Assembly (NCBI RefSeq): GCF_900105165.1
Contig: NZ_LT629740.1
Location: 992,001-1,056,000 of the forward strand
Source of the DNA: Mucilaginibacter mallensis
Lineage (GTDB): Bacteria > Bacteroidota > Bacteroidia > Sphingobacteriales > Sphingobacteriaceae
Length of the DNA stretch: 64,000 nt
Direction: 5' to 3'
This document shows positions 26,601 to 34,929 of this stretch, in pieces (position 1 is the first letter of the stretch; each line of letters starts with the position of its first letter). The notes beneath the pieces are model-generated. The model was not told the origin of the DNA. It saw nothing but the letters and a program-made list of their open reading frames with translations, and searched no databases. Position numbers and translations under genes: made by a program.

Positions 26601-27560
26601 ATGACAAAAATTGAAGACTCCATTGTAAACGAGGTGGAAGAAGAGGTTAAGCCCAAAACCTGGAAAGACAGGCTTTGGAGCGCGACCAAACTCATATTAA
26701 AAATCGCCATTACCTCGGCATTACTTTATTACGTATTTAGTAAGGTTCATTTTAGCGACGTAAAGGCAAGGCTGATAAACGCTAATTACTGGTGGATGCT
26801 GGCCGGCGTATTTTTCTATTTTTTGTCGATGGTTGCCTCGTCATGGCGGTTACTAAGTTTCTTTAAATCCATAAATTTAAAGCTGGATCCTAAGTTTAAT
26901 TTCAGGCTGTACCTTTTAGGTATATTTTATAATTTCCTGCTGCCGGGTGGCATCGGGGGCGATGGTTACAAGATCTATCTGCTGAATAAAACTTATAAAT
27001 TGCCTGCTAAGAAAGTTTTCTGGGCCATATTATTTGACAGGCTGAGCGGTTTATGGGCAATCGGATTGATTATTGTTTGCCTTAAAATATTTGTTCCGCA
27101 AATACCTATTCACATGGCTATCCCGCTTGGCGTTTTTGCTGTAGGTAGCGTTGTTTACTATTTGGTGGTGATGAAGTTCTTCAAAGATTTTGGCCGTCAT
27201 TTTTTTACAGGCCATGCCAAAGCTATTTTGGTGCAGTCGTTACAGGTAATGACCATTATCATGGTACTTTTAGGGCAGGATTTCACCGGGAAGTTTGCTC
27301 CGTACCTGTTAGCTTTCCTTATTTCGGCAATAGCAGCAGTTGTGCCTGTAACCATTGGCGGTGCAGGTGCCCGTGAATTGGTTTTTCAAAAATCAGCTAC
27401 TTATTTTCATATTGATGCAGGGTTGGGAATATATATCAGTATATCGTTCTACCTTATATCGTTACTGGTTGCATTAACGGGCATTTATTATTTATTGCGC
27501 CCTAGCCGACTTACCGCAGGCCTGCCAAAAGCCGAAGAAGTACAAGAAATAAAGGAATAG
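26601..27560 (+). CDS. Lysylphosphatidylglycerol synthase-type transmembrane protein (UPF0104/AglD-like)
   Basis: A 319 aa inner-membrane protein with a charged N-terminus and about eight helices from residue 30 to 305. The family blocks are visible: the short cytoplasmic motif YLLGIFYNFLLPGGIGGDGYKIYLLNKTY (the 'N..LPG.GGD..K'), a DRLSGLWAIG helix, and VPVTIGGAGARELVF near 253-267. These proteins resemble the flippase half of MprF. Without the synthase half the substrate is unknown, and a role in moving a lipid or polyprenol-linked sugar is inferred from the family. It is monocistronic. Confidence 0.88.
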   Translation: MTKIEDSIVNEVEEEVKPKTWKDRLWSATKLILKIAITSALLYYVFSKVHFSDVKARLINANYWWMLAGVFFYFLSMVASSWRLLSFFKSINLKLDPKFNFRLYLLGIFYNFLLPGGIGGDGYKIYLLNKTYKLPAKKVFWAILFDRLSGLWAIGLIIVCLKIFVPQIPIHMAIPLGVFAVGSVVYYLVVMKFFKDFGRHFFTGHAKAILVQSLQVMTIIMVLLGQDFTGKFAPYLLAFLISAIAAVVPVTIGGAGARELVFQKSATYFHIDAGLGIYISISFYLISLLVALTGIYYLLRPSRLTAGLPKAEEVQEIKE

Positions 27561-27598
27561 CAATCTTATTCATTAGTTTTGCGTTTATACTTCGTAAG

Positions 27599-27682
27599 AA
27601 TCAAGAATTAAGAGTCAGTAGTCAAGATAAAAAAGCAATTTGTTTTTTCTTGATTCTTGCATCTTGATTCCTGACTCTTGAC
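27599..27682. repeat. Locus-specific palindrome of CAAGA/TCTTG words
   Basis: AATCAAGAATTAAGAGTCAG and GTCAAGAT on the left pair loosely with CTTGATTCTTGCATCTTGAT and CTGACTCTTGAC on the right. The same word set builds the palindrome at 34019-34090. Confidence 0.55.
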
Positions 27683-27697
27683 CAAATAGACTGACCA

Positions 27698-29476
27698 ATG
27701 GCTACTTTTAATGATTTTAATAACCCGCAGGTTGCGGCATTGCCCGCTCATTTAAAACAATTTATAGTTGAGCAGCACTACGAGCATTACACCCCTGTTG
27801 ACCATGCCGTGTGGCGCTATGTAATGCGCCAGAATTATAGCTACCTTAAAAATATAGCGTACTATCCTTACATTCCAGGTCTGCAAAAGGCTGGGTTAAC
27901 TATCGAAAAGATCCCTGATCTGCAGGAAATGAATGATGCGCTTGCTAAAATTGGCTGGGGCGCTGTTACTGTTGATGGCTTTATACCGCCTGCCGCCTTT
28001 ATGGAATACCAGGCCTACCGGGTATTGGTTATAGCTGCGGATATACGCCAGTTAAATCATATTGAATATACGCCTGCGCCAGATATCATTCATGAGTCAG
28101 CAGGCCACGCGCCTATCATTGCTGATAAGGATTATCACGAATACCTGAGTTATTTTGGATCGATAGGGGCTAAGGCGATGTTCTCATCACAGGATTTTGA
28201 ATTGTATGAGGCGATAAGAGCCTTATCGATATTAAAAGAAATGCCTGATGCCGATGAGGAAGAGCTTAAAAGGGCAGAGGATTTGGTAACTCATCGCCAG
28301 GATAATATGGGTGAACCATCGGAAATGGCGCTGTTAAGTCGCCTGCACTGGTGGACAGTGGAGTATGGCCTTATAGGCACACTTGAAGAACCAAAGATAT
28401 ATGGCGCCGGCTTATTATCATCCATAGGTGAAAGTGTAAGCTGTATGCTGCCCCAGATTAAAAAGCTTTGGTACACCATTGATGCCGTAAATTATACTTA
28501 TGACATTACCAAGCCGCAGCCACAACTGTTTGTAACCCCGAATTTCCAAAACCTGATAGATGTGCTGGAACAGTTCGCCAATACCATGTCGTTCAGGGTT
28601 GGCGGCGCGTATGGATTGAAGAAAGCTATTGAAAGCAGGAATACCTGCACGGCGGTTTATAGCTCGGGTTTACAGGTATCAGGTACGTTTGCTGAATTCA
28701 GCACAGATAAAAATAATGAACCAATCTTTATTAAAACCATTGGCCCAACGGCACTGGCGGTAAACAATAAACAATTAAAAGGGCATGGTAAGGATTACCA
28801 CAAGGATGGCTTTAGCTCTCCTGTGGGTAGGTTGAAGGGCTATGATATTCCGTTGGAGGATTTCTCCGCAACAGAGCTCATTGTTTTGGGTATTGAAGAT
28901 GGTAAGGAAGTTGTTTTGAATTTTGAAAGCGGCATTACCGTAAGTGGGATTGTAAAAAGCGTTATCTCATCCGAAGGAAAAATGCAGGTGATTACTTTTG
29001 ATAATTGTACGGTTAAGGATATAGACAACAAAGTATTATTTGAGCCCGATTGGGGCGTATATGATATGGCGGTAGATGAAAAGATAACATCAGTTTTTTG
29101 CGGCGCTGCCGATAAGGAGGAATTTGTGGAGATAGTTTACAAATCAAACACCGATACGCATCACGTAAAGTATGACGACCGCACGCTTGAACTGCATCAA
29201 CTGTACCAGCAGGTGCGCAACCGCAGGCATACAGGCGGCGATTTCGGTTTTCTGGGCAATGTTTGGTTAAAGTTGCAACGGGATCATCACGACGACTGGC
29301 TTTGCGCCCTGGAAATACTGGAATTGCTCGATCATGAAAATGTTGAACCCAAGCTCGCTGCTGAGATCAGGACTTTTCTTGAACAAAAAGCCGCTAATGA
29401 ACCGGAGTACAAAAAACTTATAAGGGATGGTTTTTACCTGATAGCGCACCCGGTGGAGCAAAAGTTGGTGGTTTAG
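27698..29476 (+). CDS. Aromatic amino acid hydroxylase (phenylalanine 4-monooxygenase) with long C-terminal extension
   Basis: A 592 aa protein. Residues 1-300 form the catalytic domain of tetrahydropterin-dependent hydroxylases, with iron ligands His132 and His137 (DIIHESAGHAPI) and Glu222 (WWTVEYGL) and the family block GAGLLSSIGE (236-245). It should turn phenylalanine into tyrosine, feeding hppD and hmgA at 13.5-15.9 kb. There is no N-terminal ACT regulatory domain. Residues from about 310 to 592 are extra: a region rich in strands (SSGLQVSGTFAEFS, ESGITVSGIVKSV) and then a helical end. This long form is known in Bacteroidota, but the role of the extension is unclear to me. A separate pterin carbinolamine dehydratase gene is not present nearby. 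Confidence 0.92.
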   Translation: MATFNDFNNPQVAALPAHLKQFIVEQHYEHYTPVDHAVWRYVMRQNYSYLKNIAYYPYIPGLQKAGLTIEKIPDLQEMNDALAKIGWGAVTVDGFIPPAAFMEYQAYRVLVIAADIRQLNHIEYTPAPDIIHESAGHAPIIADKDYHEYLSYFGSIGAKAMFSSQDFELYEAIRALSILKEMPDADEEELKRAEDLVTHRQDNMGEPSEMALLSRLHWWTVEYGLIGTLEEPKIYGAGLLSSIGESVSCMLPQIKKLWYTIDAVNYTYDITKPQPQLFVTPNFQNLIDVLEQFANTMSFRVGGAYGLKKAIESRNTCTAVYSSGLQVSGTFAEFSTDKNNEPIFIKTIGPTALAVNNKQLKGHGKDYHKDGFSSPVGRLKGYDIPLEDFSATELIVLGIEDGKEVVLNFESGITVSGIVKSVISSEGKMQVITFDNCTVKDIDNKVLFEPDWGVYDMAVDEKITSVFCGAADKEEFVEIVYKSNTDTHHVKYDDRTLELHQLYQQVRNRRHTGGDFGFLGNVWLKLQRDHHDDWLCALEILELLDHENVEPKLAAEIRTFLEQKAANEPEYKKLIRDGFYLIAHPVEQKLVV

Positions 29477-29626
29477 TCTTACCTGTGTAAGGTCTTGTGT
29501 AATTCCCTTCCCCTAGGAAGGAATCGCACAAGACTTTGCTTTTTAATTTAAAACTATCCTAGTTAAACAAAAAGTGCTAGTTTAGTAATCTATAAAACAA
29601 TATTCCCCTTTAGGGGATCAAGGGGC

Positions 29627-30331
29627 ATGAACATCATTATAACAGGTGCCAGCAGCGGTGTTGGCTTTGAGGCGGTAATTGAACTTATATTAACGGGCAA
29701 GCATAAAGTGATAGCACTTGCGCGCTCACAGGATAAACTGGAGCGTTTGCTGGAGATAGCCAATAATTTAAACCCGGAGTGTAGCTTATATGCCATTGCC
29801 TTTGATGTTGTGCATGATGATTATGATAGCCTGCTGCAATTTATCGAAGCCAATTTTGATAACCGGATTGATGTTTTAATAAACAATGCCGGGGTGTTAA
29901 TTAACAAGAATTTTACCGAGCTTTTGGAAAGCGATTTTGTTGAAATGCTGCAAAGTAATTTCATTGGCCATGTGCGCATGATACAAGGAGTGTTGCAGCT
30001 TATGCCTGCCGGATCGCACATTGTGAATATTGGCAGTATGGGTGGTTTCCAGGGTAGCGCCAAGTTTCCGGGATTATCGGCATATTCAGCAAGTAAAGCC
30101 GCTTTGCACACGTTAACCGAATGTTTGGCACAGGAATTTAACGAAAAAGGTATAAAAGTAAACTGCCTTGCGCTCGGATCGGCGCAAACTGAGATGCTTG
30201 AAAAAGCGTTCCCGGGATACGAATCGCCGGTTATGGCGTTCCAAATGGGCAAATATATAGCTGATTTTGCTTTAACGGGCCACCAGTTCTTTAACGGTAA
30301 GGTTTTACCGGTAGCACTGTCGACCCCTTAG
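29627..30331 (+). CDS. Short-chain dehydrogenase/reductase
   Basis: A 234 aa classical SDR with a Rossmann fold. The cofactor motif is TGASSGVGFEA (7-17), followed by NNAGVL, the catalytic Ser in NIGSMGG, and YSASKAA with the Tyr/Lys pair. ARS at the end of the second strand favours NADP(H). The substrate is unknown. Its position 150 bp after the phenylalanine hydroxylase raises the possibility of a dihydropteridine-reductase role, but the sequence does not show that. The 29477-29626 spacer has GTCTTACCTGTGTAAGG / CCTAGGAAGG words and a CCCCTTTAGGGG hairpin right before the ATG. Confidence 0.9.
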   Translation: MNIIITGASSGVGFEAVIELILTGKHKVIALARSQDKLERLLEIANNLNPECSLYAIAFDVVHDDYDSLLQFIEANFDNRIDVLINNAGVLINKNFTELLESDFVEMLQSNFIGHVRMIQGVLQLMPAGSHIVNIGSMGGFQGSAKFPGLSAYSASKAALHTLTECLAQEFNEKGIKVNCLALGSAQTEMLEKAFPGYESPVMAFQMGKYIADFALTGHQFFNGKVLPVALSTP

Positions 30332-30600
30332 TGTAAAACAAACAAGAAGTATCTTGGTCTAATTGCCTCATTTTTAATAGACTGATTGTGTATTTATTTA
30401 CTCAAAGTGTATAATATTTTCCACTTTTAGGGTAATTAATTCCACTTAATTTCGCTTCTTTTTTTATCGCTGGAAAAAAAATCCCCCCATCAATTTTAAA
30501 CGCGGTTTTTGTAAAAAGGAACGATTTTTGCCTTAAATATTATATCCGCATATAGACCAAAGTTTTCTTATTTATTAACTTCTGCTAAATTAAAATTGCC
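30332..30600. other. AT-rich spacer before a candidate small gene
   Basis: A 270 bp low-GC stretch with homopolymer runs (T7, A8, C6 near 30460-30490). No recognised repeat family or RNA. It may hold the promoter of the small frame at 30601. Confidence 0.4.
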
Positions 30601-30699
30601 ATGAACAAGACGCTCCTTTTAGAAGCATTAATTGTTGCTACGCCAATATTTATGATTGTCAGAACCTTCATATTAAGAGGTAGGAAATTGCTTGACTAA
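30601..30699 (+). CDS. Candidate small membrane protein, 32 aa
   Basis: ATG at 30601 to TAA at 30697-30699. The peptide is one hydrophobic helix (ALIVATPIFMIVRTFIL) flanked by MNKTLLLE and the basic end RGRKLLD, a plausible single-pass membrane miniprotein by the positive-inside rule. It is followed by GC-rich hairpin-like sequence near 30740-30765 and CAGGCA / TGCCTG with a T-run at 30847-30875, which could end a short transcript. Confidence 0.4.
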   Translation: MNKTLLLEALIVATPIFMIVRTFILRGRKLLD

Positions 30700-30883
30700 C
30701 TGTAAGTATTTCACTCGACCCAAAAAGGGTTAACGAGAACTCTTGCCCTGAAAAAGCAAGGGTTTTTGTTTTTTAAACCTTATTAGAATTTTTATCGTAT
30801 AACAAACCAGCAGCGAATTAATTTAGTATGTTTTTAAATGATGAGTCAGGCAGCGGATATGCCTGGCTTATTTTTTATAAATA

Positions 30884-30912
30884 AAAAAGGGGCGCAATCA
30901 TTCTTGCGCCCC
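30884..30912 (-). terminator. Intrinsic terminator of ssb
   Basis: On the minus strand a perfect 9 bp stem GGGGCGCAA / TTGCGCCCC with a 6 nt loop is followed by TTTTTTAT. It lies 49 bp after the ssb stop. Confidence 0.92.
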
Positions 30913-30960
30913 GGTTGGGATAAGGGTAGGTAAAGGTATCTTTAAGGCTATAGCCCGGTG

Positions 30961-31290
30961 TTATCTCATTTTCAGAAATTCGTTTACAACAATCTCTGTT
31001 ACATATCTTTTTACGCCATCTTTGTCAGTATAGTTGCGATTTGCTAATTTTCCTTCAATGGCTACTTCATCACCCTTTTTAAGGTAATCTTCGGCAAGCT
31101 TTGCCTGCGCTCCCCATAATACAAGGTGGTGCCATTGGGTTTCGGTTATTTTTTCGCCTTTATCATTCTTATAACTCTCGTTGGTAGCTATTGACAGGCG
31201 TGCTAATTTGCGGTTATTGTCAAAGCTTTTTACTTCGGGATCCATGCCCAGGTTGCCTACCAGGCGCACACTGTTTTTTAATGTATTCAT
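30961..31290 (-). CDS. ssb: Single-stranded DNA-binding protein, short form
   Basis: A 109 aa OB-fold SSB: NSVRLVGNLGMDPEVKSF, then LSIATNESY, ETQWHHLVLWGAQAKLAEDYLKKGDEVAIEGKL, and RYVTEIVVNEFLKM. The fold is complete, but the protein stops right after it. The flexible tail and acidic DDxxxF-type tip that recruit partner proteins to bacterial SSB are absent. Bacteroidota often carry such a short paralogue beside a full-length SSB, so this one is unlikely to be the main replication SSB. It diverges from the zinc-finger protein at 31432 across 141 bp that include the perfect palindrome CGTTTGCAAACG. Confidence 0.93.
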   Translation of the reverse strand: MNTLKNSVRLVGNLGMDPEVKSFDNNRKLARLSIATNESYKNDKGEKITETQWHHLVLWGAQAKLAEDYLKKGDEVAIEGKLANRNYTDKDGVKRYVTEIVVNEFLKMR

Positions 31291-31431
31291 TGCTGCTAAA
31301 TTTTATTGTCGTTGTTGATGATACAAAGGTGCTGAGGGGCGTGAAAATTAGTCGGGTGATAAATGCTTATAGTCGACAATTGCCATTTGTAAGCGTTTGC
31401 AAACGGATAATATATTATTTATATTAGCTTT

Positions 31432-31797
31432 ATGAATAAGGAAAGACACTGCCTTGATTGCGGCGAGCTAATACACGGCCGGGCCGATAAAAAGTTCTGT
31501 AATGATATGTGCCGCAATAATTATAATAACCAGCTTAACAGCAGCAGTTATAATCTGATCCGCAACATAAACAATGTGCTGCGACGCAACAGGCGTATAA
31601 TGGAGGAACTAAACCCATCTGGCAAAACAAAAACTACCCGCGAAAAGATGCTGGTGAAAGGCTTTGAGTTCGACTATTTTACCAATATATACCAAACCCA
31701 AACAGGCAAGAAATATCATTTTTGCTATGAGTATGGTTATTTGGTGTTGGATAATGATGATTTGTTATTAGTGAAGCGGGAAGAAAAAGGGGAGTAG
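31432..31797 (+). CDS. Small zinc-finger protein of unknown function
   Basis: A 121 aa protein with an N-terminal zinc-binding motif, Cys7-x2-Cys10 (HCLDCG) and Cys23-x3-Cys27 (KFCNDMCRNNY). A helix and a basic region (RNINNVLRRNRRIMEEL) follow, then a C-terminal domain with KTTREKMLVKGFEFDYFTN and YHFCYEYGYLV. I recognise it as a conserved Bacteroidota hypothetical that often sits near ssb genes, but no function is established. Nucleic-acid binding is plausible from the finger and the basic segment. A damaged copy of its last 90 bp lies at 31868-31956. Confidence 0.8.
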   Translation: MNKERHCLDCGELIHGRADKKFCNDMCRNNYNNQLNSSSYNLIRNINNVLRRNRRIMEELNPSGKTKTTREKMLVKGFEFDYFTNIYQTQTGKKYHFCYEYGYLVLDNDDLLLVKREEKGE

Positions 31798-31867
31798 CTG
31801 GGGGAGTCAAAAGTCAAAAGTTCCGCCGGTTCAAGCGTGGACGCCTGAACTAGCGGAAATACAAAAC

Positions 31868-31956
31868 GCAAGAAATACTTTTTTGTTATGAGTATGGTTA
31901 TTTGGTGCTGGATAATGATGATCTGTTATTGGTGAAGAGGGAAGAGAGGGGGAGTA
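31868..31956 (+). pseudogene. Duplicated, frameshifted 3' fragment of the 31432 zinc-finger gene
   Basis: Positions 31868-31956 repeat 31706-31796 with about 85-90% identity (GAGTATGGTTATTTGGTG and GGATAATGATGAT are identical), but the start of the copy has lost bases and is out of frame. Between the two lies a hairpin, TTCCGCCGGTTCA against TGAACTAGCGGAA (31821-31858). This looks like a tandem duplication that was later truncated. Confidence 0.75.
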
Positions 31957-31990
31957 AATTAATACGTATTTTTAAACAAAATCATGTAAA

Positions 31991-32779
31991 ATGACCATTA
32001 CACTCTTTGTTGCGATTATGGCTTTCGTACTTCTTGCGATTGTCGCTATTATTCCTTTGTATGAAAACTATGGTGAATATAAATTATTAAAAAAAGTATA
32101 CATAACTCTTTGCGTGATATTGCTCTTCTGCTTTGGTATATTAGATATCTTCAATAGGTTTTTTGAGTCAAAAAGTGATAAAAGCGATTTAGCAGCATCA
32201 ATTACAAATACAAGTGAGGGTTTAGGGTTTAAAATTGATAAATCAAATAATACTTTAAGTGACTCTTTGGGGAATATTCATGTGGACTTGAACAATGCAT
32301 TTAAAAATATCGGTCCTAATAAAGCCAGAATCATAAAATATCCTATTATAAAACTATCTTCTCAAACGGGTGAATATAATCCTATAATTACCAAAACTAA
32401 TAAAGAAGATTCAGTTCAGTTTGAATTTACTGTATTGAATGAAGGTAATGCCGGTGCTTATAATTTGAAAGGATATTTAGCGCTTATTAATGAACACAAT
32501 GGTGAATTTAATATAATTGGGGATATTGTGCCGTTGAGAATAAATAAATCAATTTTCCTACTTCCAAAAGATCCATATAGCTATATAAGCTTATTAACGT
32601 ATAATAAAAATGGCCGAGACACATCTTTTTTATTTGTGAAACTTAATTATAGAGATAGCTTAGCTTACAAAAATTCATTTACTGGAATCTATGTAGTTCA
32701 TACGCCTGACCTTAGAATCTTTGATGCCGATCCTGATAGTTATAATAAAATAGCAAATTTATTTGTTGGTAAAAAATGA
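31991..32779 (+). CDS. Hypothetical membrane-anchored protein, 262 aa
   Basis: Not recognised. Two hydrophobic helices at the start (about residues 4-22 and 35-54) anchor it in the membrane. Residues 75-262 form a soluble domain with many strand-like segments (DSVQFEFTVLNEGNAGAYNL looks like an immunoglobulin-like or CARDB-type strand pair) ending HTPDLRIFDADPDSYN. It is AT-rich, like the proteins at 7549 and 23159. Its stop is 4 bp from that of the antiporter on the other strand. Confidence 0.7.
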   Translation: MTITLFVAIMAFVLLAIVAIIPLYENYGEYKLLKKVYITLCVILLFCFGILDIFNRFFESKSDKSDLAASITNTSEGLGFKIDKSNNTLSDSLGNIHVDLNNAFKNIGPNKARIIKYPIIKLSSQTGEYNPIITKTNKEDSVQFEFTVLNEGNAGAYNLKGYLALINEHNGEFNIIGDIVPLRINKSIFLLPKDPYSYISLLTYNKNGRDTSFLFVKLNYRDSLAYKNSFTGIYVVHTPDLRIFDADPDSYNKIANLFVGKK

Positions 32780-32783
32780 TTAC

Positions 32784-33989
32784 CTAACTAACAAAATCCC
32801 CATCCCCTTGCTGCCTGCTCGCCTGCCTTTTAGTAGCCAGCAATCCCAGACTTAAAATTATACTGGTCCCCAATATCACTACAAACAGTAATCCTGTCTC
32901 TACGCCTTTAATTTTCATGTCAGGCGGCAGACTGTAATAGAGTAGTACGCTTATTAACCCGCGGGGTATCAGTACCAGCTCGGGCATCAGGTCGGTTCTT
33001 GATACTAGTTTAATGTACAAGAATCTGATCGCATAAATGCCCAGCAATATAAAGCCGCCGTTTATTAAAACTGTCCAATGTTCCAATTGGTACACGTCCA
33101 TGGTATAACCAAACATGATGAAGAAAAAAGTGCGCATCAAAAAGGCGCTTTCGGCGGAGAGCTGGAACAGTTGCTTAATATCATACCTTAAATTTGGGTA
33201 AATAAAATATTTCCGGAACCAGGGCAATTTTATCTGGCTGGCATTGTTCAGGAACAGGCCCAGCGCTAGCACAATTATCAGCGAGGACAAATGGAATAGC
33301 TGCCCGATAGAATATACCAGTATAAGTATAGAGATAACCAGGAACGATTTTACATGATGTGTTAACCTGCCGATAAGGTAAAGCAATAACAGGCATGAGC
33401 AGATCACCACAATGGAAATAACACCCAGTTCGGCGCCTAATTTTGTGAATGATGCGAAACTGATCTGTTTGTTATTGGTCATGAAGTTGAACAGCACCAC
33501 GGTAAGTATATCCGAAAAAGAAGACTCATATACAATGAACTCCTTTTTTTCCTTACTAAGATTTGATGCCGCCGGTATGGCCACCGCCGAACTGATGACA
33601 CAAAACGGAATGGCGTTGATAAAGCATTTATAAATGGTATCGCCGCTCATTTGGTAAATGATCCAGGTGATGAGGAACGCGGTGACCAATAGGATAATGA
33701 GTGCCGAAAAAAAGGATTTTTTAATTATGCTGTTCTTATCTCTGCTGTAACGTAACTCCAACGCGCCCTCAAATACAATAAGTACAAGCCCCAGCGTACC
33801 CAGCGTAGGCAGCAGGTTATCGAAGTTTAAGGCGGCAAAGCCAAAATAATTCAACACCTGCTTAATTATGATGCCCAGGCACATCAATAGTATTACGGAA
33901 GGGATTTTGGTTTTACCCCCGATCAGATCAAACAGGTATGAAAAAATAACTAGTCCGCTTAATATAATTAGGGTAGTATATGAAGTCAT
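32784..33989 (-). CDS. Cation:proton antiporter (CPA family)
   Basis: A 401 aa protein with about 12 membrane helices and the usual monovalent cation:H+ antiporter layout. The conserved discontinuous helix region appears as LLPTLGTLGLVLIVFEGALEL (about 60-80), and FCVISSAVAIPAASNLSKEKKEFIVYESSFSDILTVVLFNF (about 128-168) carries the ESSFSD motif corresponding to the ion-binding 'E..NDP' of KefB/NhaP-type proteins. There is no C-terminal TrkA or UspA domain. It exports Na+ or K+ in exchange for protons, or the reverse. Which ion cannot be said. Confidence 0.9.
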   Translation of the reverse strand: MTSYTTLIILSGLVIFSYLFDLIGGKTKIPSVILLMCLGIIIKQVLNYFGFAALNFDNLLPTLGTLGLVLIVFEGALELRYSRDKNSIIKKSFFSALIILLVTAFLITWIIYQMSGDTIYKCFINAIPFCVISSAVAIPAASNLSKEKKEFIVYESSFSDILTVVLFNFMTNNKQISFASFTKLGAELGVISIVVICSCLLLLYLIGRLTHHVKSFLVISILILVYSIGQLFHLSSLIIVLALGLFLNNASQIKLPWFRKYFIYPNLRYDIKQLFQLSAESAFLMRTFFFIMFGYTMDVYQLEHWTVLINGGFILLGIYAIRFLYIKLVSRTDLMPELVLIPRGLISVLLYYSLPPDMKIKGVETGLLFVVILGTSIILSLGLLATKRQASRQQGDGDFVS

Positions 33990-34018
33990 ATATTATTAAA
34001 TAGGGGAATTGAGAGTCA

Positions 34019-34090
34019 AGAGCCAAGATACAAGAATCAGGACAAAAAGCAGTACTGCCATTTATTTCTTGATTCTTGTATCTTGGCTCT
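34019..34090. repeat. Perfect 21 bp inverted repeat
   Basis: AGAGCCAAGATACAAGAATC and one more base (34019-34039) are exactly complementary to 34070-34090. It lies between the starts and ends of minus-strand genes and could end transcription of the dienelactone hydrolase gene. Confidence 0.7.
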
Positions 34091-34104
34091 TGCATCCTGA
34101 TTCT

Positions 34105-34809
34105 TTACTGATTTATAAAAGCCAACGTCAATGCCAGCGCTTCTTTTGCTGCTACTTTGTTATAGCTTGGTTTTTCATCGCAATTAAAGCCATGGTCGGC
34201 ATATGATATTTTTACGTTGATATAATCTTTGCCGGCGGCTTCAACGGAGCTTATAACGGTGTCGATATTTTCCTGTTTGATATGTTTGTCCAGTCCACCC
34301 CAAAAAAACAGGTGTTTGCCATGCAGATTGGCAGCTTTATCTGCATATTGGTCCATACTGCCGCCGTAGTAGGATACGCCTGCTTTAAGTGGTAAAGTAG
34401 CATTTGCTAAAAATGATACCCTGGCACCCAGGCAATAACCTATGCTGAATATTTTGCTGTTGTCAATATTATCCTGTTCGGTTAGCCATTGGTAGCAGGC
34501 ATTAAGGTCGGCTATAAGTCCGTCGGTAGTTAATGCCTGCATATGTGGCATTACAGCAGGGAAATCATTATAAGCGCCCTCAAAACCTACCGGCGCTGTG
34601 CGGTGAAAAAGCTCGGGGGCTATTACAGCATAGCCATCCTTGGCAAAGCGATCGGCCACATTACGCATGTGGTGGTTTACGCCAAAAGCTTCCTGCAGCA
34701 ATATAATAGCAGGCAGATCAGTAGTTTTATTTTGTGGGAAAGCAGTATAGCCAGCCATATTGCTGCCATCGGCAACGTGCATGCTGACGTAATTTTGTTG
34801 GTTTTCCAT
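34105..34809 (-). CDS. Dienelactone hydrolase family protein
   Basis: A 234 aa alpha/beta hydrolase. The nucleophile elbow has cysteine instead of serine, as in true dienelactone hydrolases: Cys126 in SIGYCLGAR, with Asp174 (GGLDKHI) and His206 (YADHGFNC) completing the triad. LQEAFGVNHHMRNVADRFAKDGYAVIAPEL at 39-66 is a strong family block. The substrate in vivo is unknown, since these enzymes act on carboxymethylenebutenolide-like lactones and esters. I start at the ATG at 34809. A TTG ten codons upstream is open but lacks family similarity. It diverges from the old yellow enzyme gene. Confidence 0.92.
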   Translation of the reverse strand: MENQQNYVSMHVADGSNMAGYTAFPQNKTTDLPAIILLQEAFGVNHHMRNVADRFAKDGYAVIAPELFHRTAPVGFEGAYNDFPAVMPHMQALTTDGLIADLNACYQWLTEQDNIDNSKIFSIGYCLGARVSFLANATLPLKAGVSYYGGSMDQYADKAANLHGKHLFFWGGLDKHIKQENIDTVISSVEAAGKDYINVKISYADHGFNCDEKPSYNKVAAKEALALTLAFINQ

Positions 34810-34929
34810 ATAATTTTTACTCAATACTGTTAGGGGCAAATTTAAATAACAACCAATTATGGTATAATTGTTTTACATAACCATGAACGTGCTATAATTG
34901 TTACTTATCATATTTGTAAGAAAAAGCTT

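Noticed and set aside
34810..34839. TTG start extending the dienelactone hydrolase by ten residues
   Set aside because: The extension has no family similarity and the downstream ATG fits the usual N-terminus. The same reasoning was applied at aguB (26313), the first M16 gene (37051) and the DUF4397 gene (50834).
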